Positions 27,245-36,698 of a stretch of 37,824 nt of DNA are shown piece by piece. Source of the stretch: an uncultured Uliginosibacterium sp. Its GTDB lineage: Bacteria > Pseudomonadota > Gammaproteobacteria > Burkholderiales > Rhodocyclaceae. The stretch is taken from positions 1 to 37,824 of the forward strand of contig CAMFLH010000013.1 in NCBI GenBank assembly GCA_945957295.1. Direction: 5' to 3'. The first letter of the stretch is position 1. Each line of letters starts with the position of its first letter. Under the pieces are notes generated by a model that was not told the origin of the DNA, did no database searches, and saw only the letters and a list, made by a program, of their open reading frames with translations. The position numbers and the translations under genes are program-made.

Positions 27245-28314
27245 GCGCCCAAGGCATGATTCTTCAAACGGTGGCGTCGCCGCACGCAAGGGCGGGCGAA
27301 TCGGTCAGCGTGGTGATGCTCAAGGTCGTCGCGACCCTGGTGCCGGCGACCGTATATGGCTTCTGGCTGTTTGGCTCGCCGGCCTTCTGGCTGTGGCTGA
27401 TCACGATCGCCGCGGCGCTGGTCGGCGAGGCGGTGTGCCTGCGCTGGGCAGGCCGTGATCCGCTGCCCTTGCTCAAGGATGGCTCGGCCTTGCTGACCGG
27501 CTGGTTGCTCGCGCTCTCGCTGCCGCCGTGGGCGCCGTGGTGGATCGGCGTTGTCGGCGGGCTGTTCGCCACCACGCTGGGCAAGCAGGTCTTCGGCGGG
27601 TTGGGCAACAACCTGTTCAACCCCGCGATGATCGCGCGCATCGCACTGCTGGTCTCTTTCCCGGTGCAGATGACCTATTGGGTGGTGCCGGCGGGCGCCC
27701 CCGGTTTGTTCGACGGTCTCTTGATCACGCTGGGCCAGATGCCGGTGCCCGATGCGATGAGCAGCGCGACGCTGCTGGGCCATGCGAAGACCGACTTGGC
27801 GCGTGGTGTAGATCTGCTGCACACCGAGCTGCCCGGCCACGCTTTCAACTGGGTAGGCGCCCGCGTCGGCAGCCTTGGTGAAACCTCGACCTGGCTGATC
27901 GCAGCCGGTGGCGTTGCGCTGCTGGCGATGCGCATCATCACTTGGCATGTACCGGTCGCGATGCTGGCTGCGATCGCGATTCCCGCCGCGATCGGGCACG
28001 CCGCCGACCCGGCGCGCTACATCGACTGGACCACCCATCTGATGTCGGGCGGCGCGATGCTCGGCGCCTTCTTCATCGCCACGGACTACGTCACCTCGCC
28101 CAGCACCCGGGCCGGGCAGGTGGTGTTTGGCCTCGGCTGTGGCTTGCTGACCTGGGTGATCCGCACCTACGGCGGCTACCCGGAAGGCGTTGCGTTCGCG
28201 GTGCTGCTGATGAACGCGCTGACGCCGGCGATCGACCGCCTCATCAAGCCTCGGGTGTATGGACGCACCTTTGGCGGCAAGCCCGCGCCATTGCAGAAAG
28301 GGAAGTCGAAATGA
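27241..28314 (+). CDS. rnfD: electron transport complex subunit RnfD
   Basis: KDGSALLTGWLLALSLPPWAPWW..., FNPAMIARIALLVSFP, FFIATDYVTSPSTRAGQVVFG. Confidence 0.97.
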   Translation: MSAQGMILQTVASPHARAGESVSVVMLKVVATLVPATVYGFWLFGSPAFWLWLITIAAALVGEAVCLRWAGRDPLPLLKDGSALLTGWLLALSLPPWAPWWIGVVGGLFATTLGKQVFGGLGNNLFNPAMIARIALLVSFPVQMTYWVVPAGAPGLFDGLLITLGQMPVPDAMSSATLLGHAKTDLARGVDLLHTELPGHAFNWVGARVGSLGETSTWLIAAGGVALLAMRIITWHVPVAMLAAIAIPAAIGHAADPARYIDWTTHLMSGGAMLGAFFIATDYVTSPSTRAGQVVFGLGCGLLTWVIRTYGGYPEGVAFAVLLMNALTPAIDRLIKPRVYGRTFGGKPAPLQKGKSK

Positions 28315-28916
28315 ACGTTGCAGCACTGCGCGAAGGCATCAGTTACCAGGGCGTGCTGCTCGCCTTGTTCAGCACGCTCACCGCTGCGGCGCTGGTGGTG
28401 GCCAACGGCTTCACCGCGCCGGCGATCCATACCGCCGAGGAGCAGGATCTGGAGGCATCGCTGCGGCAGGTGCTGCCCGCGGGCTTCAACGACAACAACC
28501 TGCTGACCGACGTGGTGCGAGTGAAGGACAGCACGGGCCAGGATGTGGAGGTGCACAGGGCCAGCAAGGGCGGCACCCAGCAGGGGGCGGTGTTCAAGAC
28601 AAGTTCAGTGGGTTACGCCGGCCCGATCGTGGTCCTCGTCGGCATTTCGCGCGACGGCGCGGTGCAGGGCGTGCGCGTGTTGCGCCATGCCGAAACGCCG
28701 GGCCTGGGTGACAAGATCGAGGTCGCGAAGTCGGGTTGGGTGCATGCCTTCGAAGGCAAGGCGCTGAGCAACGCACGCTGGCTGGTGAAGAAGGACGGTG
28801 GTGACTTCGACCAGTTCGCCGGCGCCACGATCACACCGCGTGGCGTGGTCAAGGCGGTGAAGGAAGCGCTCGAATTCCATCAGGCCAACCACGCTGCGAT
28901 CTACGCCGCACACTGA
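28311..28916 (+). CDS. rnfG: electron transport complex subunit RnfG
   Basis: ATG at 28311 overlapping the rnfD stop; GAVQGVRVLRHAETPGLGDKIE, FDQFAGATITPRGVVKAVKEAL flavin-attachment motif. Confidence 0.96.
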   Translation: MNVAALREGISYQGVLLALFSTLTAAALVVANGFTAPAIHTAEEQDLEASLRQVLPAGFNDNNLLTDVVRVKDSTGQDVEVHRASKGGTQQGAVFKTSSVGYAGPIVVLVGISRDGAVQGVRVLRHAETPGLGDKIEVAKSGWVHAFEGKALSNARWLVKKDGGDFDQFAGATITPRGVVKAVKEALEFHQANHAAIYAAH

Positions 28917-28928
28917 GACGAGGCCCTC

Positions 28929-29609
28929 ATGAAAACCAAAGACATCATCCGCAACGGGCTGTGGGATCAGAACGTGGTGCTCGCGCAGATCCTCGGCATG
29001 TGCCCGACGATGGCGCTCACATCCACTGCTACGAATGGGCTCGGCATGGGCCTCGCGACCACCGCGGTGCTGGTCGTCAGCAACATGGCCGTGTCGTCGG
29101 TGCGCGGTGTCGTGACCGAGCAGGTTCGCATCCCGGTGTTCATCGCGATCATCGCGACCATCGTGACCCTGGTCGACCTGGGCCTGAATGCGTGGATGCA
29201 CGACCTCTACAAGGTACTGGGCCTCTACATCGCACTGATCGTGGCCAACTGCGCGATCCTGGGCCGCGCCGAAGCGTTCGCGTGCAAGAACGGCGTGCTT
29301 GCGTCGGGGGCCGACGGGCTGTTCATGGGCCTGGGTTTCACCGCGGCGCTGACTTCGATCGGCGTGGTACGCGAGATCATCGGAAGCGGCACGCTGTTTT
29401 CGCAGGCGAGCCTGCTGCTGGGGCCGCACTTCGCCTTTCTTGAAACGCGGGTGCTGCCCGGCTATGGCGGCACGCTGATGATGATCCTGCCGCCGGGCGG
29501 CTTTCTCACGCTCGGGCTGCTGCTGGCGGTGCGGCGAAGGATAGAAATGCGGCGTGATGCCCGCCATTGCGGCGGTGTGGTCGCGCAAGCCAGTCACTGT
29601 GGAGCTTAA
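28929..29609 (+). CDS. rnfE: electron transport complex subunit RnfE
   Basis: NGLWDQNVVLAQILGMCPTMALTSTATNGLGMGLATTAVLV. Confidence 0.97.
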   Translation: MKTKDIIRNGLWDQNVVLAQILGMCPTMALTSTATNGLGMGLATTAVLVVSNMAVSSVRGVVTEQVRIPVFIAIIATIVTLVDLGLNAWMHDLYKVLGLYIALIVANCAILGRAEAFACKNGVLASGADGLFMGLGFTAALTSIGVVREIIGSGTLFSQASLLLGPHFAFLETRVLPGYGGTLMMILPPGGFLTLGLLLAVRRRIEMRRDARHCGGVVAQASHCGA

Positions 29610-29620
29610 CGGGAGGCAAC

Positions 29621-29905
29621 ATGAAGATATCGATCGCCTACGCTGAGCCGGGTCGACAAGCCTGGCTCAACATCGAAGTCGAAGAGGGCACGCGAGTTCG
29701 CGACGCGATTGCCGAATCCGGCATCTACGCACAGTTTCCGCACATCGACCTCGCGAGCCAGCGGGTCGGCATCTTCGGCAAGGCGGTGAAGCTCGACGCA
29801 CCGCTGCGTGCGGGCGATAGGGTCGAGATCTATCGCCCGATCCAGTGCGATCCGATGTCGGTGCCGCGCCGCCCGGGGTTCGAACTGGATAGCGACGACG
29901 CCTGA
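29621..29905 (+). CDS. rnfH: RnfH family protein
   Basis: MKISIAYAEPGRQAWLNIEVEEGTRVRDAIAESGIYAQFPHIDLASQRVGIFGKAVKLDAPLRAGDRVEIYRPIQCDPM. Confidence 0.94.
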   Translation: MKISIAYAEPGRQAWLNIEVEEGTRVRDAIAESGIYAQFPHIDLASQRVGIFGKAVKLDAPLRAGDRVEIYRPIQCDPMSVPRRPGFELDSDDA

Positions 29906-29909
29906 TCGC

Positions 29910-29929
29910 CTGCCGCATTTTTGCGGCAG
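29910..29929 (+). terminator. hairpin just after rnfH, possible terminator
   Basis: CTGCCGCA-TTTT-TGCGGCAG, perfect 8-bp stem 5 bp after the rnfH stop; no clear downstream U-tract. Confidence 0.4.
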
Positions 29930-30017
29930 CGGTTCACCTCCCGAAACAATTCGGCGGCGGTTTTTCGCCGCATGCCGAATAACATGCCCGGTCCAGGTTT
30001 ATTTGGATCGGGCAACA

Positions 30018-30929
30018 ATGGATAGAAGGGCTTTCATCTGGGCAAGCAGTCTCGCGCTTGCCGCGTTCGCGTCAGACGCCAGCGCGAAGAAAAAGTCACA
30101 TCAGAAAAAGCCGCATCATCGCAATCGCCACAGCCCGTTCGAGGACATCGAAGCCAAGATCGGCGGGCGGCTCGGCGTGTGCTGCATCGATGCGGAGAGT
30201 GGCCGCATCACTGGTTACCGCGAAGGTGAGCGTTTTCCAATGTGCAGCACGTTCAAGTGGCTTGCTGCTGCAGCTGTCCTTGGGCGTGTCGACGCCGGCC
30301 AGGAACAGCTGGATCGGCGCATCGTCATTGCGAAAAGCGATCTGCTCGAATGGGCGCCGGTGACGAAACAGCACGTCGGTGGTGAAGGCATGAGCCTGGG
30401 CGAGCTGTGCGAAGCCGCGATCACCGAGAGCGATAACACTGCAGCCAACCTGATCCTGCGCGAGATCGGCGGCATTCCGCAGTGGAACGCCTATGTCCGG
30501 GGTATCGGCGACACGCTGACCCGGCTCGATCGCGGCGAGCCCGAACTCAACGAAGCGCTGCCGGACGACGTGCGCGATACGACAACCCCGGCAGCAATGG
30601 CGGTCGATCTGCGTCGGTTGCTGGTTGAAGACAAGTTGAGCGAGGCTTCACGCGCGCAGCTCATGCAATGGATGCTCGCCACCAAAACCAGCGACCATCG
30701 CCTGCGTGCCGGCCTTAAAGCGGGCTGGAAGCTGGCCGACAAAACCGGCACTGGCAATGCCTCCACCGGTACCGCCAACGACGTAGGTGTCTACTGGACG
30801 CCAGAGGGCAAACCAATCGTCGTGACCGTGTATCTCACCCAAGCCAAGGTCGACCGCAGCAAGCAGGAAGCCGTGATCGCCGAGGTTGGCCGCTGGGCAC
30901 GCGAACCCGGAACGACACCGACGGTGTAA
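30018..30929 (+). CDS. bla: class A beta-lactamase
   Basis: CSTFK (S-x-x-K), SDN, RGEPELNEALPDD (omega loop Glu) and DKTGTG (KTG) in order; N-terminal signal with DRRAFIWASSLALAAF. Confidence 0.95.
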   Translation: MDRRAFIWASSLALAAFASDASAKKKSHQKKPHHRNRHSPFEDIEAKIGGRLGVCCIDAESGRITGYREGERFPMCSTFKWLAAAAVLGRVDAGQEQLDRRIVIAKSDLLEWAPVTKQHVGGEGMSLGELCEAAITESDNTAANLILREIGGIPQWNAYVRGIGDTLTRLDRGEPELNEALPDDVRDTTTPAAMAVDLRRLLVEDKLSEASRAQLMQWMLATKTSDHRLRAGLKAGWKLADKTGTGNASTGTANDVGVYWTPEGKPIVVTVYLTQAKVDRSKQEAVIAEVGRWAREPGTTPTV

Positions 30930-31900
30930 GCGGCTCGGTTCGCGAGTCGTTTCAACACAGTCGAGGCCGCGGTGTGGAGTTGCTGACTCGTGCTGTGAAT
31001 CAGATGCAGGTCGCGTGCTCCGTCGGCACTGACCGACCAGCTTCCATCGGTGTTGCGGGTGCCGTGGTTCAGGTGGGCGTCCGCGTCGATGCTACTGATG
31101 CGAAAGCTGAGAGTTTCGCTGTTGCCGTGGTCGCTCAGTTGCCCGTCGAGCTTGATCGGGGTGTCGAATGCAATCAGATGCGCGGGCGCCGAGGCCAGAT
31201 AGAACGAAGAGCGCAGTGCTGCGCCGGTTGCGCTGTGTGCGGTCGATGGGACGGCTTGCAGCGCAATGTCGGTGAAGGGTACGTCGCTTAGGGTGTCCAC
31301 GCGGCTATTTAGCGATGGATCCGGGTTCGGGAGTACATCGGCTTCTGCCACCTTGTTGCCGTGCGCGTTGTGGGCGGCCCAATGCTTGCGATCGTCGTCG
31401 TCGCCCTGTTGCGGATCATCGGCGGCCTTGAAACTGCCGCCAAGCTTCAGGTCCGCGCTTCGGCTCACACCGTGAGTTTGACCAGTAGCGTTTCCCCCGG
31501 TTCGATTCGCAGACTGCGCTGAGCTGCACCCTCCGGCCCGCGGTACAGCGTGCCGTCGCCGACGCCGAAACCGAGCGGGGTCGGAATGACCTGTGCGTGG
31601 TCGCCCGGCAGGGAGAGATCGAGCTTGCCACCCGTCTCCACGTTGGCCGCGTCGAGGGCGCTCAGGCTGAAGCGCTCGAGCGTTGCCAGATGCCCGTCAG
31701 TTACCGTCGCGGTCGCCTCGGCGGGCGTGAATTGCGTTGTGGCCTGCACGGCGCTCAAAGCGGGCGGTTCCACCGTGGCATGGATCGCATCTGGATCTGG
31801 TGTGTGGTGCCGTCGGCGGCGCTGACGTTGAACGCATCAGTCAATGCGGGGGAATTACCGTCGAGTTGCTGGATGGCCGCTTGTTGCTCGTAGCGGTTAG
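30930..31900 (-). pseudogene. remnant of a VCBS/RTX-type repeat adhesin or exoprotein
   Basis: Minus-strand fragments AAIQQLDGNSPALTDAFNVSAADGTTHQIQ, then TIHATVEPPALSAVQATTQFTPAEA in another frame, and FDTPIKLDGQLSDHGNSETLSFRISSIDADAHLNHGTRNTDGSWSVSADGARDLHLI: tandem-domain features split over frames. Confidence 0.7.
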
Positions 31901-32084
31901 CGCGGGCGTTGGCTCACGGGCGGTTCGTCGGCCAGTACGGCCGTTGATGCTGATGGATCAAGAGGCCGGTTCAGTGCTGAACTCCGACATCTGCCCTTGG
32001 TTCTCTGTCAGCAGAATTTCGGATGGCCGAACGGCTCAGGCGCAGTAGGAATTCTGCGAGCAGCTCAATGAGACAATCCGCACT

Positions 32085-32750
32085 ATGGCCTCTACTCCCT
32101 ACCGTCCGCCTGAGCACCACGGGTTGTCGGTGCTTTACCTTTCAGATCAGCTGATCGTCGTCGATAAACCCGGTGGCTTGCTGAGCGTGCCGGGGCGCCA
32201 ACCGGGCAAGGAAGATTGCCTGTCGCGTCGGGTACAGGCCGAGTTTCCCGACGCGATGATCGTTCATCGCCTGGACATGGGCACCTCGGGCATCGTCGTC
32301 ATGGCGCGTGGAGCCAAGGCGCTGCGGGAACTCAGTCGCCAGTTTCAAGAGCGCAGGGTGCGGAAGAACTATCAAGCCTTGGTCGATGGGCGCTGGAGCG
32401 TTGCCGCCGCCGGTGAGATCGGGTTGCCGATTGGCGTGGATCAGGCGAACCCTCCCAAGCAGAAAGTCGATCACGCCACGGGCCGGCCGTGCCTGACGCG
32501 CTATTGCGTACTTGATAGCGACGCTGTGCAAGGGGTTTCGCGCATCGCGCTAGAGCCGATCACCGGGCGTTTGCACCAGCTGCGGGTGCACATGGAAGCG
32601 ATGGGGCATCCCATCATTGGCGACGACTTCTACGGCACTCCGGCATCCTGCGCCAAGGCTGAGCGCCTGATGTTGCACGCCTGCCAGATCGAATTCGAAC
32701 ATCCCGCGACTGGGGCACTGCTGCGTATTGAATGCCCACCGCCTTTCTGA
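32085..32750 (+). CDS. RluA-family pseudouridine synthase
   Basis: LIVVDKPGGLLSVPGR, MIVHRLDMGTSGIVVMARG (catalytic HRLDxxTSG), ITGRLHQLRVHMEAMGHPIIGDDFYG. Confidence 0.95.
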   Translation: MASTPYRPPEHHGLSVLYLSDQLIVVDKPGGLLSVPGRQPGKEDCLSRRVQAEFPDAMIVHRLDMGTSGIVVMARGAKALRELSRQFQERRVRKNYQALVDGRWSVAAAGEIGLPIGVDQANPPKQKVDHATGRPCLTRYCVLDSDAVQGVSRIALEPITGRLHQLRVHMEAMGHPIIGDDFYGTPASCAKAERLMLHACQIEFEHPATGALLRIECPPPF

Positions 32751-33473
32751 TCGTAGTCACCCGAAGCACCGTCGGCTTCCGGAACGTTTGCTGTCCTAAG
32801 TAACGGAAGACGATGTCCGCCCTACCCGGGCGTTCGGCTTCACGTTGCGTCAACGTCGGGAAACTGAGGACAGCGCTCAGAACCGGCTACTGCTCGCCGC
32901 CAAGTCATCCGCCTTAGCTGCCAGTCATCCTGAAACTGCGGCAATCTGCTCAAGGCTGTAAGCGGTCAGCGCGGGCTGTGGGTACGCCGGTAGGCGTTCA
33001 GCCTTACCGGAATTCAGGTGGTCGCGGCTCATGGGCACGCGAACGTCGACTTTGAAATTCCGTGGTCGCGAGTGTCGACCAAAATCAGTCGTTGAGCCGC
33101 TCTTGCTCAATGTGACCCGCCCTCGCTCGACCCAGTGTGGGCAACCTCCCGATTTGGAGGTCGTGCTATCCACCCGTTGGTGCGAGGTTTTTCCGTTCGA
33201 TGCAGTGTTCTCAACCTTCACGCCGAATGCAGCTGTGCGGGTCGTTGCCGTGACGCATTGGTCGCGCTGCGTTTGACGCCGACCGTTAAGTGCTCAGGAA
33301 ACGGCGGCCTGAGGTGTGGTGCGATGAGCGGGTCTGAGTCGATCCAGAAAACCGCGGGCGGCGTTGGAAAAAAGGAGACTCAGCTGGGAAAACTTGGGAA
33401 AACTTCGACCAAATTCCGTTACATGTGGGTACATCCCGGCACATCGATATTCCGGAAATCCCAATAAAATCAA

Positions 33474-33558
33474 TGGTGCGGGTGAAAGGACTCGAACCTT
33501 CACGCCTTGCGGCGCCAGAACCTAAATCTGGTGCGTCTACCAATTTCGCCACACCCGC
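33474..33558 (-). tRNA. tRNA-Leu (anticodon UAG)
   Basis: Minus strand GCGGGTGTGGCGAAATTGGTAGACGCACCAGATTTAGGTTCTGGCGCCGCAAGGCGTGAAGGTTCGAGTCCTTTCACCCGCACCA; cloverleaf with long variable arm and encoded CCA. Confidence 0.97.
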
Positions 33559-33623
33559 ACTGGTGACAGAGGGGCGCGAGTATAGCGCGTTAACGCGTTT
33601 TCGCGGCCCCTCTAAAGAGATCA

Positions 33624-34421
33624 TCAGGCGACGAGGGATTCGCCCTTGTGCGCCTGGATCACTTGCATAAGCTGCGAGAAGACTTTCGGCGTACCGGCAA
33701 CGATGTTGCCGGTGTTGAAGTAGTCGGCGTCGCCAGCGAAGTCGCTCACTAGGCCACCGGCCTCTTGCACCATCAACGCCGCGGCGGCGAAGTCCCACTG
33801 CGCGAGGCCGATTTCGAAGAAGGCGTCGAAGCGCCCACAGGCGACGTAAGCGAGATCGAGCGACGCCGCGCCTGGGCGGCGCAGGCCGGCCGTCTTCTCG
33901 GTGAGTTCGCGGAACATCTTCATGTAGGCATCGGCGTGCTCGAAAGCGCGATACGGGAAGCCGGTACCAACGAGTGAATCATTCAGGCGGATTTTGCGTG
34001 ACACACGGATGCGGCGGTCGTTCAGGAAGGCACCACGCCCACGCGAGGCGGTGAAGAGCTCGTTGCGCGTCGGATCGTACACTACGCCGTGCTGAACGAC
34101 GCCAGCCTGGGCATAGGCGATGGACACCGCGTACTGCGGAAAACCGTGGATGAAGTTGGTAGTGCCATCGAGCGGATCGATGATCCACTGGTGCTCGCTC
34201 TCGCCGAGGGCGCCGGACTCCTCTGCTAGAATTGCGTGGTCCGGATAGGCTTCACGGATCGTTTCGATGATCGATGCCTCTGCTGCGCGGTCGACTTCGG
34301 TCACGAATTCGTTGGGCTGTTTGGTGCGAACCTCGACCTGGTCGAGATCCATCGATGCGCGGTTGATGATGCCGGCCGCGCGGCGCGCTGCCTTGACGGC
34401 GATGTTGAGCGTCGGGTGCAT
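33624..34421 (-). CDS. suhB: inositol monophosphatase family protein (SuhB)
   Basis: [88 protein letters not shown]. Confidence 0.96.
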   Translation of the reverse strand: MHPTLNIAVKAARRAAGIINRASMDLDQVEVRTKQPNEFVTEVDRAAEASIIETIREAYPDHAILAEESGALGESEHQWIIDPLDGTTNFIHGFPQYAVSIAYAQAGVVQHGVVYDPTRNELFTASRGRGAFLNDRRIRVSRKIRLNDSLVGTGFPYRAFEHADAYMKMFRELTEKTAGLRRPGAASLDLAYVACGRFDAFFEIGLAQWDFAAAALMVQEAGGLVSDFAGDADYFNTGNIVAGTPKVFSQLMQVIQAHKGESLVA

Positions 34422-34515
34422 GAAGTGCGTCTGCCTTGCTGCGGCGTGAGCCGCTTGGTCGTCGGCCCGCAGCGAACGGCGGGCTATTCGAATTCGTAAA
34501 ACCCTACATTCTACT

Positions 34516-35250
34516 ATGACTGAGCCTTCGGCGCTGCGCCGGATTCGTGTTGTGTTATCGCGGCCCAGCCATCCAGGCAATATTGGTGCAGCGGCGCGGG
34601 CCATGAAGACGATGGGTTTGCATCAGCTCGTGCTCGTGTCGCCCAAGGAATTCCCGAGCGCCGAAGCTACTTCACGCGCATCGGGCGCGACGGACGTACT
34701 TGAAAACGCGCGTGTCGTCGATAGCTTGGAAGAGGCGCTGGCAGGCACTGTGATGGCCGCAGCGCTGACCTCGCGGATTCGTGAGATGTGCGCCGCGCCG
34801 CGCTGGGCAAGCGAAGTATCAGGTGAGTTGCTGTCGTTCGCCGAGCAAGGCGATGTGGCGGTGGTATTCGGCAACGAAACCTTCGGCCTTTCCAACGAAG
34901 AGGTGATGCTGTGCCAGCGCGCGGTGACGATCCCGGCCAACGCGGAGTACGCATCGCTGAACCTCGGTGCTGCGGTGCAGGTGATTGCATATGAATTGCG
35001 GCGTTCCGCGCTTGAAGGGCGGCTTGCGCCGTTGCCTCAGGCGCTGGGGCAGGTGGCCTCGCACGAAGACGTGGAGCGACTGATCGCGCATTTTGAGCGG
35101 GCCATGATCGCCTCGGGCTTTCTTGATCCAGAAAAGCCTCGCCGCCTGATTCCGCGGCTGCGTCGGCTTTTCGGCCGAGCGGCAATCGAGCGGGAAGAGG
35201 TAGCGATCCTTCGAGGCATGCTTGCGAGTTTTGAATCGAAAGTTGACTGA
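34516..35250 (+). CDS. trmJ: tRNA (cytidine/uridine-2'-O-)-methyltransferase TrmJ
   Basis: [81 protein letters not shown]. Confidence 0.95.
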   Translation: MTEPSALRRIRVVLSRPSHPGNIGAAARAMKTMGLHQLVLVSPKEFPSAEATSRASGATDVLENARVVDSLEEALAGTVMAAALTSRIREMCAAPRWASEVSGELLSFAEQGDVAVVFGNETFGLSNEEVMLCQRAVTIPANAEYASLNLGAAVQVIAYELRRSALEGRLAPLPQALGQVASHEDVERLIAHFERAMIASGFLDPEKPRRLIPRLRRLFGRAAIEREEVAILRGMLASFESKVD

Positions 35251-35316
35251 AATACTCGGGATTTTTAGCATCCCCCTTCTGCAGTTTTTCTGCGATAGAC
35301 CGAGACAGGAACCTCC

Positions 35317-36072
35317 ATGTTTGCGCGATTGCGTGAAGACATCGCCAGCGTTTTAGAACGCGACCCCGCCGCCCGTTCGCGCTGGGAGGTGCTGACCTGT
35401 TATCCGGGTGTCCATGCCTTGATCTATCACCGCGTCGCAAACGCGTTGTGGCGTCGAGGCTTCCATTGGGCTGCGCGCTTTGTGTCGCAGATCTCGCGCT
35501 GGTTGACCGGCATCGAGATCCATCCGGGTGCTCGGATTGGCCGGCGGGTGTTCATCGATCACGGGATGGGCGTCGTGATCGGCGAGACTGCTGATATCGG
35601 CGACGACTGCACCATCTATCAGGGGGTGACGCTCGGCGGCACCTCGCTTTACCGCGGCACCAAACGTCATCCGACGCTTGAGGCGGGCGTGGTGATCGGT
35701 GCTGGCGCGAAGGTGCTCGGTGGGTTTACGGTGGGGGCGGGTGCGAAGGTCGGCTCCAATGCCGTGGTCGTGAAACCGGTGCCTGCGGGCGCGACCGCAG
35801 TGGGTAATCCTGCTCGCATCATCGAGTCGGCGCGGGATCAGGCGCGTGAGGAGAAAGCCATGGAGATGGGGTTCTCGGCCTACGGTGTGACACAGAACAT
35901 GGACGATCCTGTTTCCAAGGCGATGCATGGCCTGCTCGACCATGCAGTGGAAACTGACCGACGTTTCGAGGTCTTGCTGGCCCGCTTGAAGGCTGCAGGC
36001 ATTGATCTCGATGGCGATGTGGCGGCTTGCGATCGCTTTGATCCGAACCAGCTGTCGAAGATGGTTGACTAG
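35317..36072 (+). CDS. cysE: serine O-acetyltransferase
   Basis: [69 protein letters not shown] hexapeptide repeats. Confidence 0.97.
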   Translation: MFARLREDIASVLERDPAARSRWEVLTCYPGVHALIYHRVANALWRRGFHWAARFVSQISRWLTGIEIHPGARIGRRVFIDHGMGVVIGETADIGDDCTIYQGVTLGGTSLYRGTKRHPTLEAGVVIGAGAKVLGGFTVGAGAKVGSNAVVVKPVPAGATAVGNPARIIESARDQAREEKAMEMGFSAYGVTQNMDDPVSKAMHGLLDHAVETDRRFEVLLARLKAAGIDLDGDVAACDRFDPNQLSKMVD

Positions 36073-36087
36073 TTTGATCTGCATCTA

Positions 36088-36113
36088 ATGTTGACTGATT
36101 TAATCAGGAATTG
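36088..36113. promoter_or_regulatory. possible IscR type-1-like site overlapping the iscR promoter
   Basis: ATGTTGACTGATTTAATCAGGAATTG resembles the TTGACTrxxxyAGTCAA core, with imperfect right half. Confidence 0.4.
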
Positions 36114-36192
36114 TATTCTTGAGTAAATCGATCAACTATTGAGGTCGCGTCCCGCCGATGTGTGCAGGGGCCGGCTGGTGCGGGAACGAACG

Positions 36193-36690
36193 ATGAGACT
36201 GACAACCAAGGGGCGTTTTGCGGTGACCGCGATGATCGACCTCGCGCTGCGCGAGGGCGACGGCCCGGTGACTTTGTCAGGGATCAGTGAGCGTCAGCGC
36301 ATTTCTCTCTCCTATCTTGAGCAGCTGTTCGGCAAGCTGCGTCGCCACAATCTGGTGGCAAGTGTGCGCGGGCCGGGCGGCGGCTACTGTCTGGCGCGAC
36401 CGGCGCCGGAAATTTCCGTTGCCGACATCATCTTTGCGGTCGATGAACCGCTCGATGCAACGCAGTGCGGTGGCAAGGAAAATTGCCAGGACGAGCACCG
36501 TTGCATGACGCACGACCTCTGGACCAATCTGAACAAGCGCATGTACGAGTATCTTCACTCGGTCAATCTGGGTGTGTTGGTCGCACAGCAGCGCGCACGG
36601 TCCGAGGGGAAGCAGGTCTTGCATGACGAGCGTGCTTGCGCCGCAAAGGGCAAAGTGAAGAGCAAGCCGGAGGCGATAGCGCCCGCTTGA
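36193..36690 (+). CDS. iscR: Fe-S cluster assembly transcriptional regulator IscR
   Basis: [70 protein letters not shown]; three Cys [13 protein letters not shown]. Confidence 0.96.
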   Translation: MRLTTKGRFAVTAMIDLALREGDGPVTLSGISERQRISLSYLEQLFGKLRRHNLVASVRGPGGGYCLARPAPEISVADIIFAVDEPLDATQCGGKENCQDEHRCMTHDLWTNLNKRMYEYLHSVNLGVLVAQQRARSEGKQVLHDERACAAKGKVKSKPEAIAPA

Positions 36691-36698
36691 TCGCCGCC

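Noticed and set aside
25961-27289. 442-aa antisense ORF opposite rnfC
   Set aside because: Shadow frame; rnfC motifs on the plus strand are unambiguous.
30018-30929. Calling the beta-lactamase a KPC-type carbapenemase
   Set aside because: It has Cys before the catalytic Ser but not the second Cys after KTG-T; spectrum cannot be predicted from this.
30791-31468. 225-aa minus-strand ORF as an intact gene
   Set aside because: Its C-terminal part is antisense to the end of the beta-lactamase gene and its N-terminal part is a fragment of a repeat protein; treated as part of the adhesin remnant.
33474-33558. tRNA-Leu as an active integration site of a genomic island
   Set aside because: No integrase gene, no direct repeat of the tRNA 3' end, and housekeeping genes follow on the other side.
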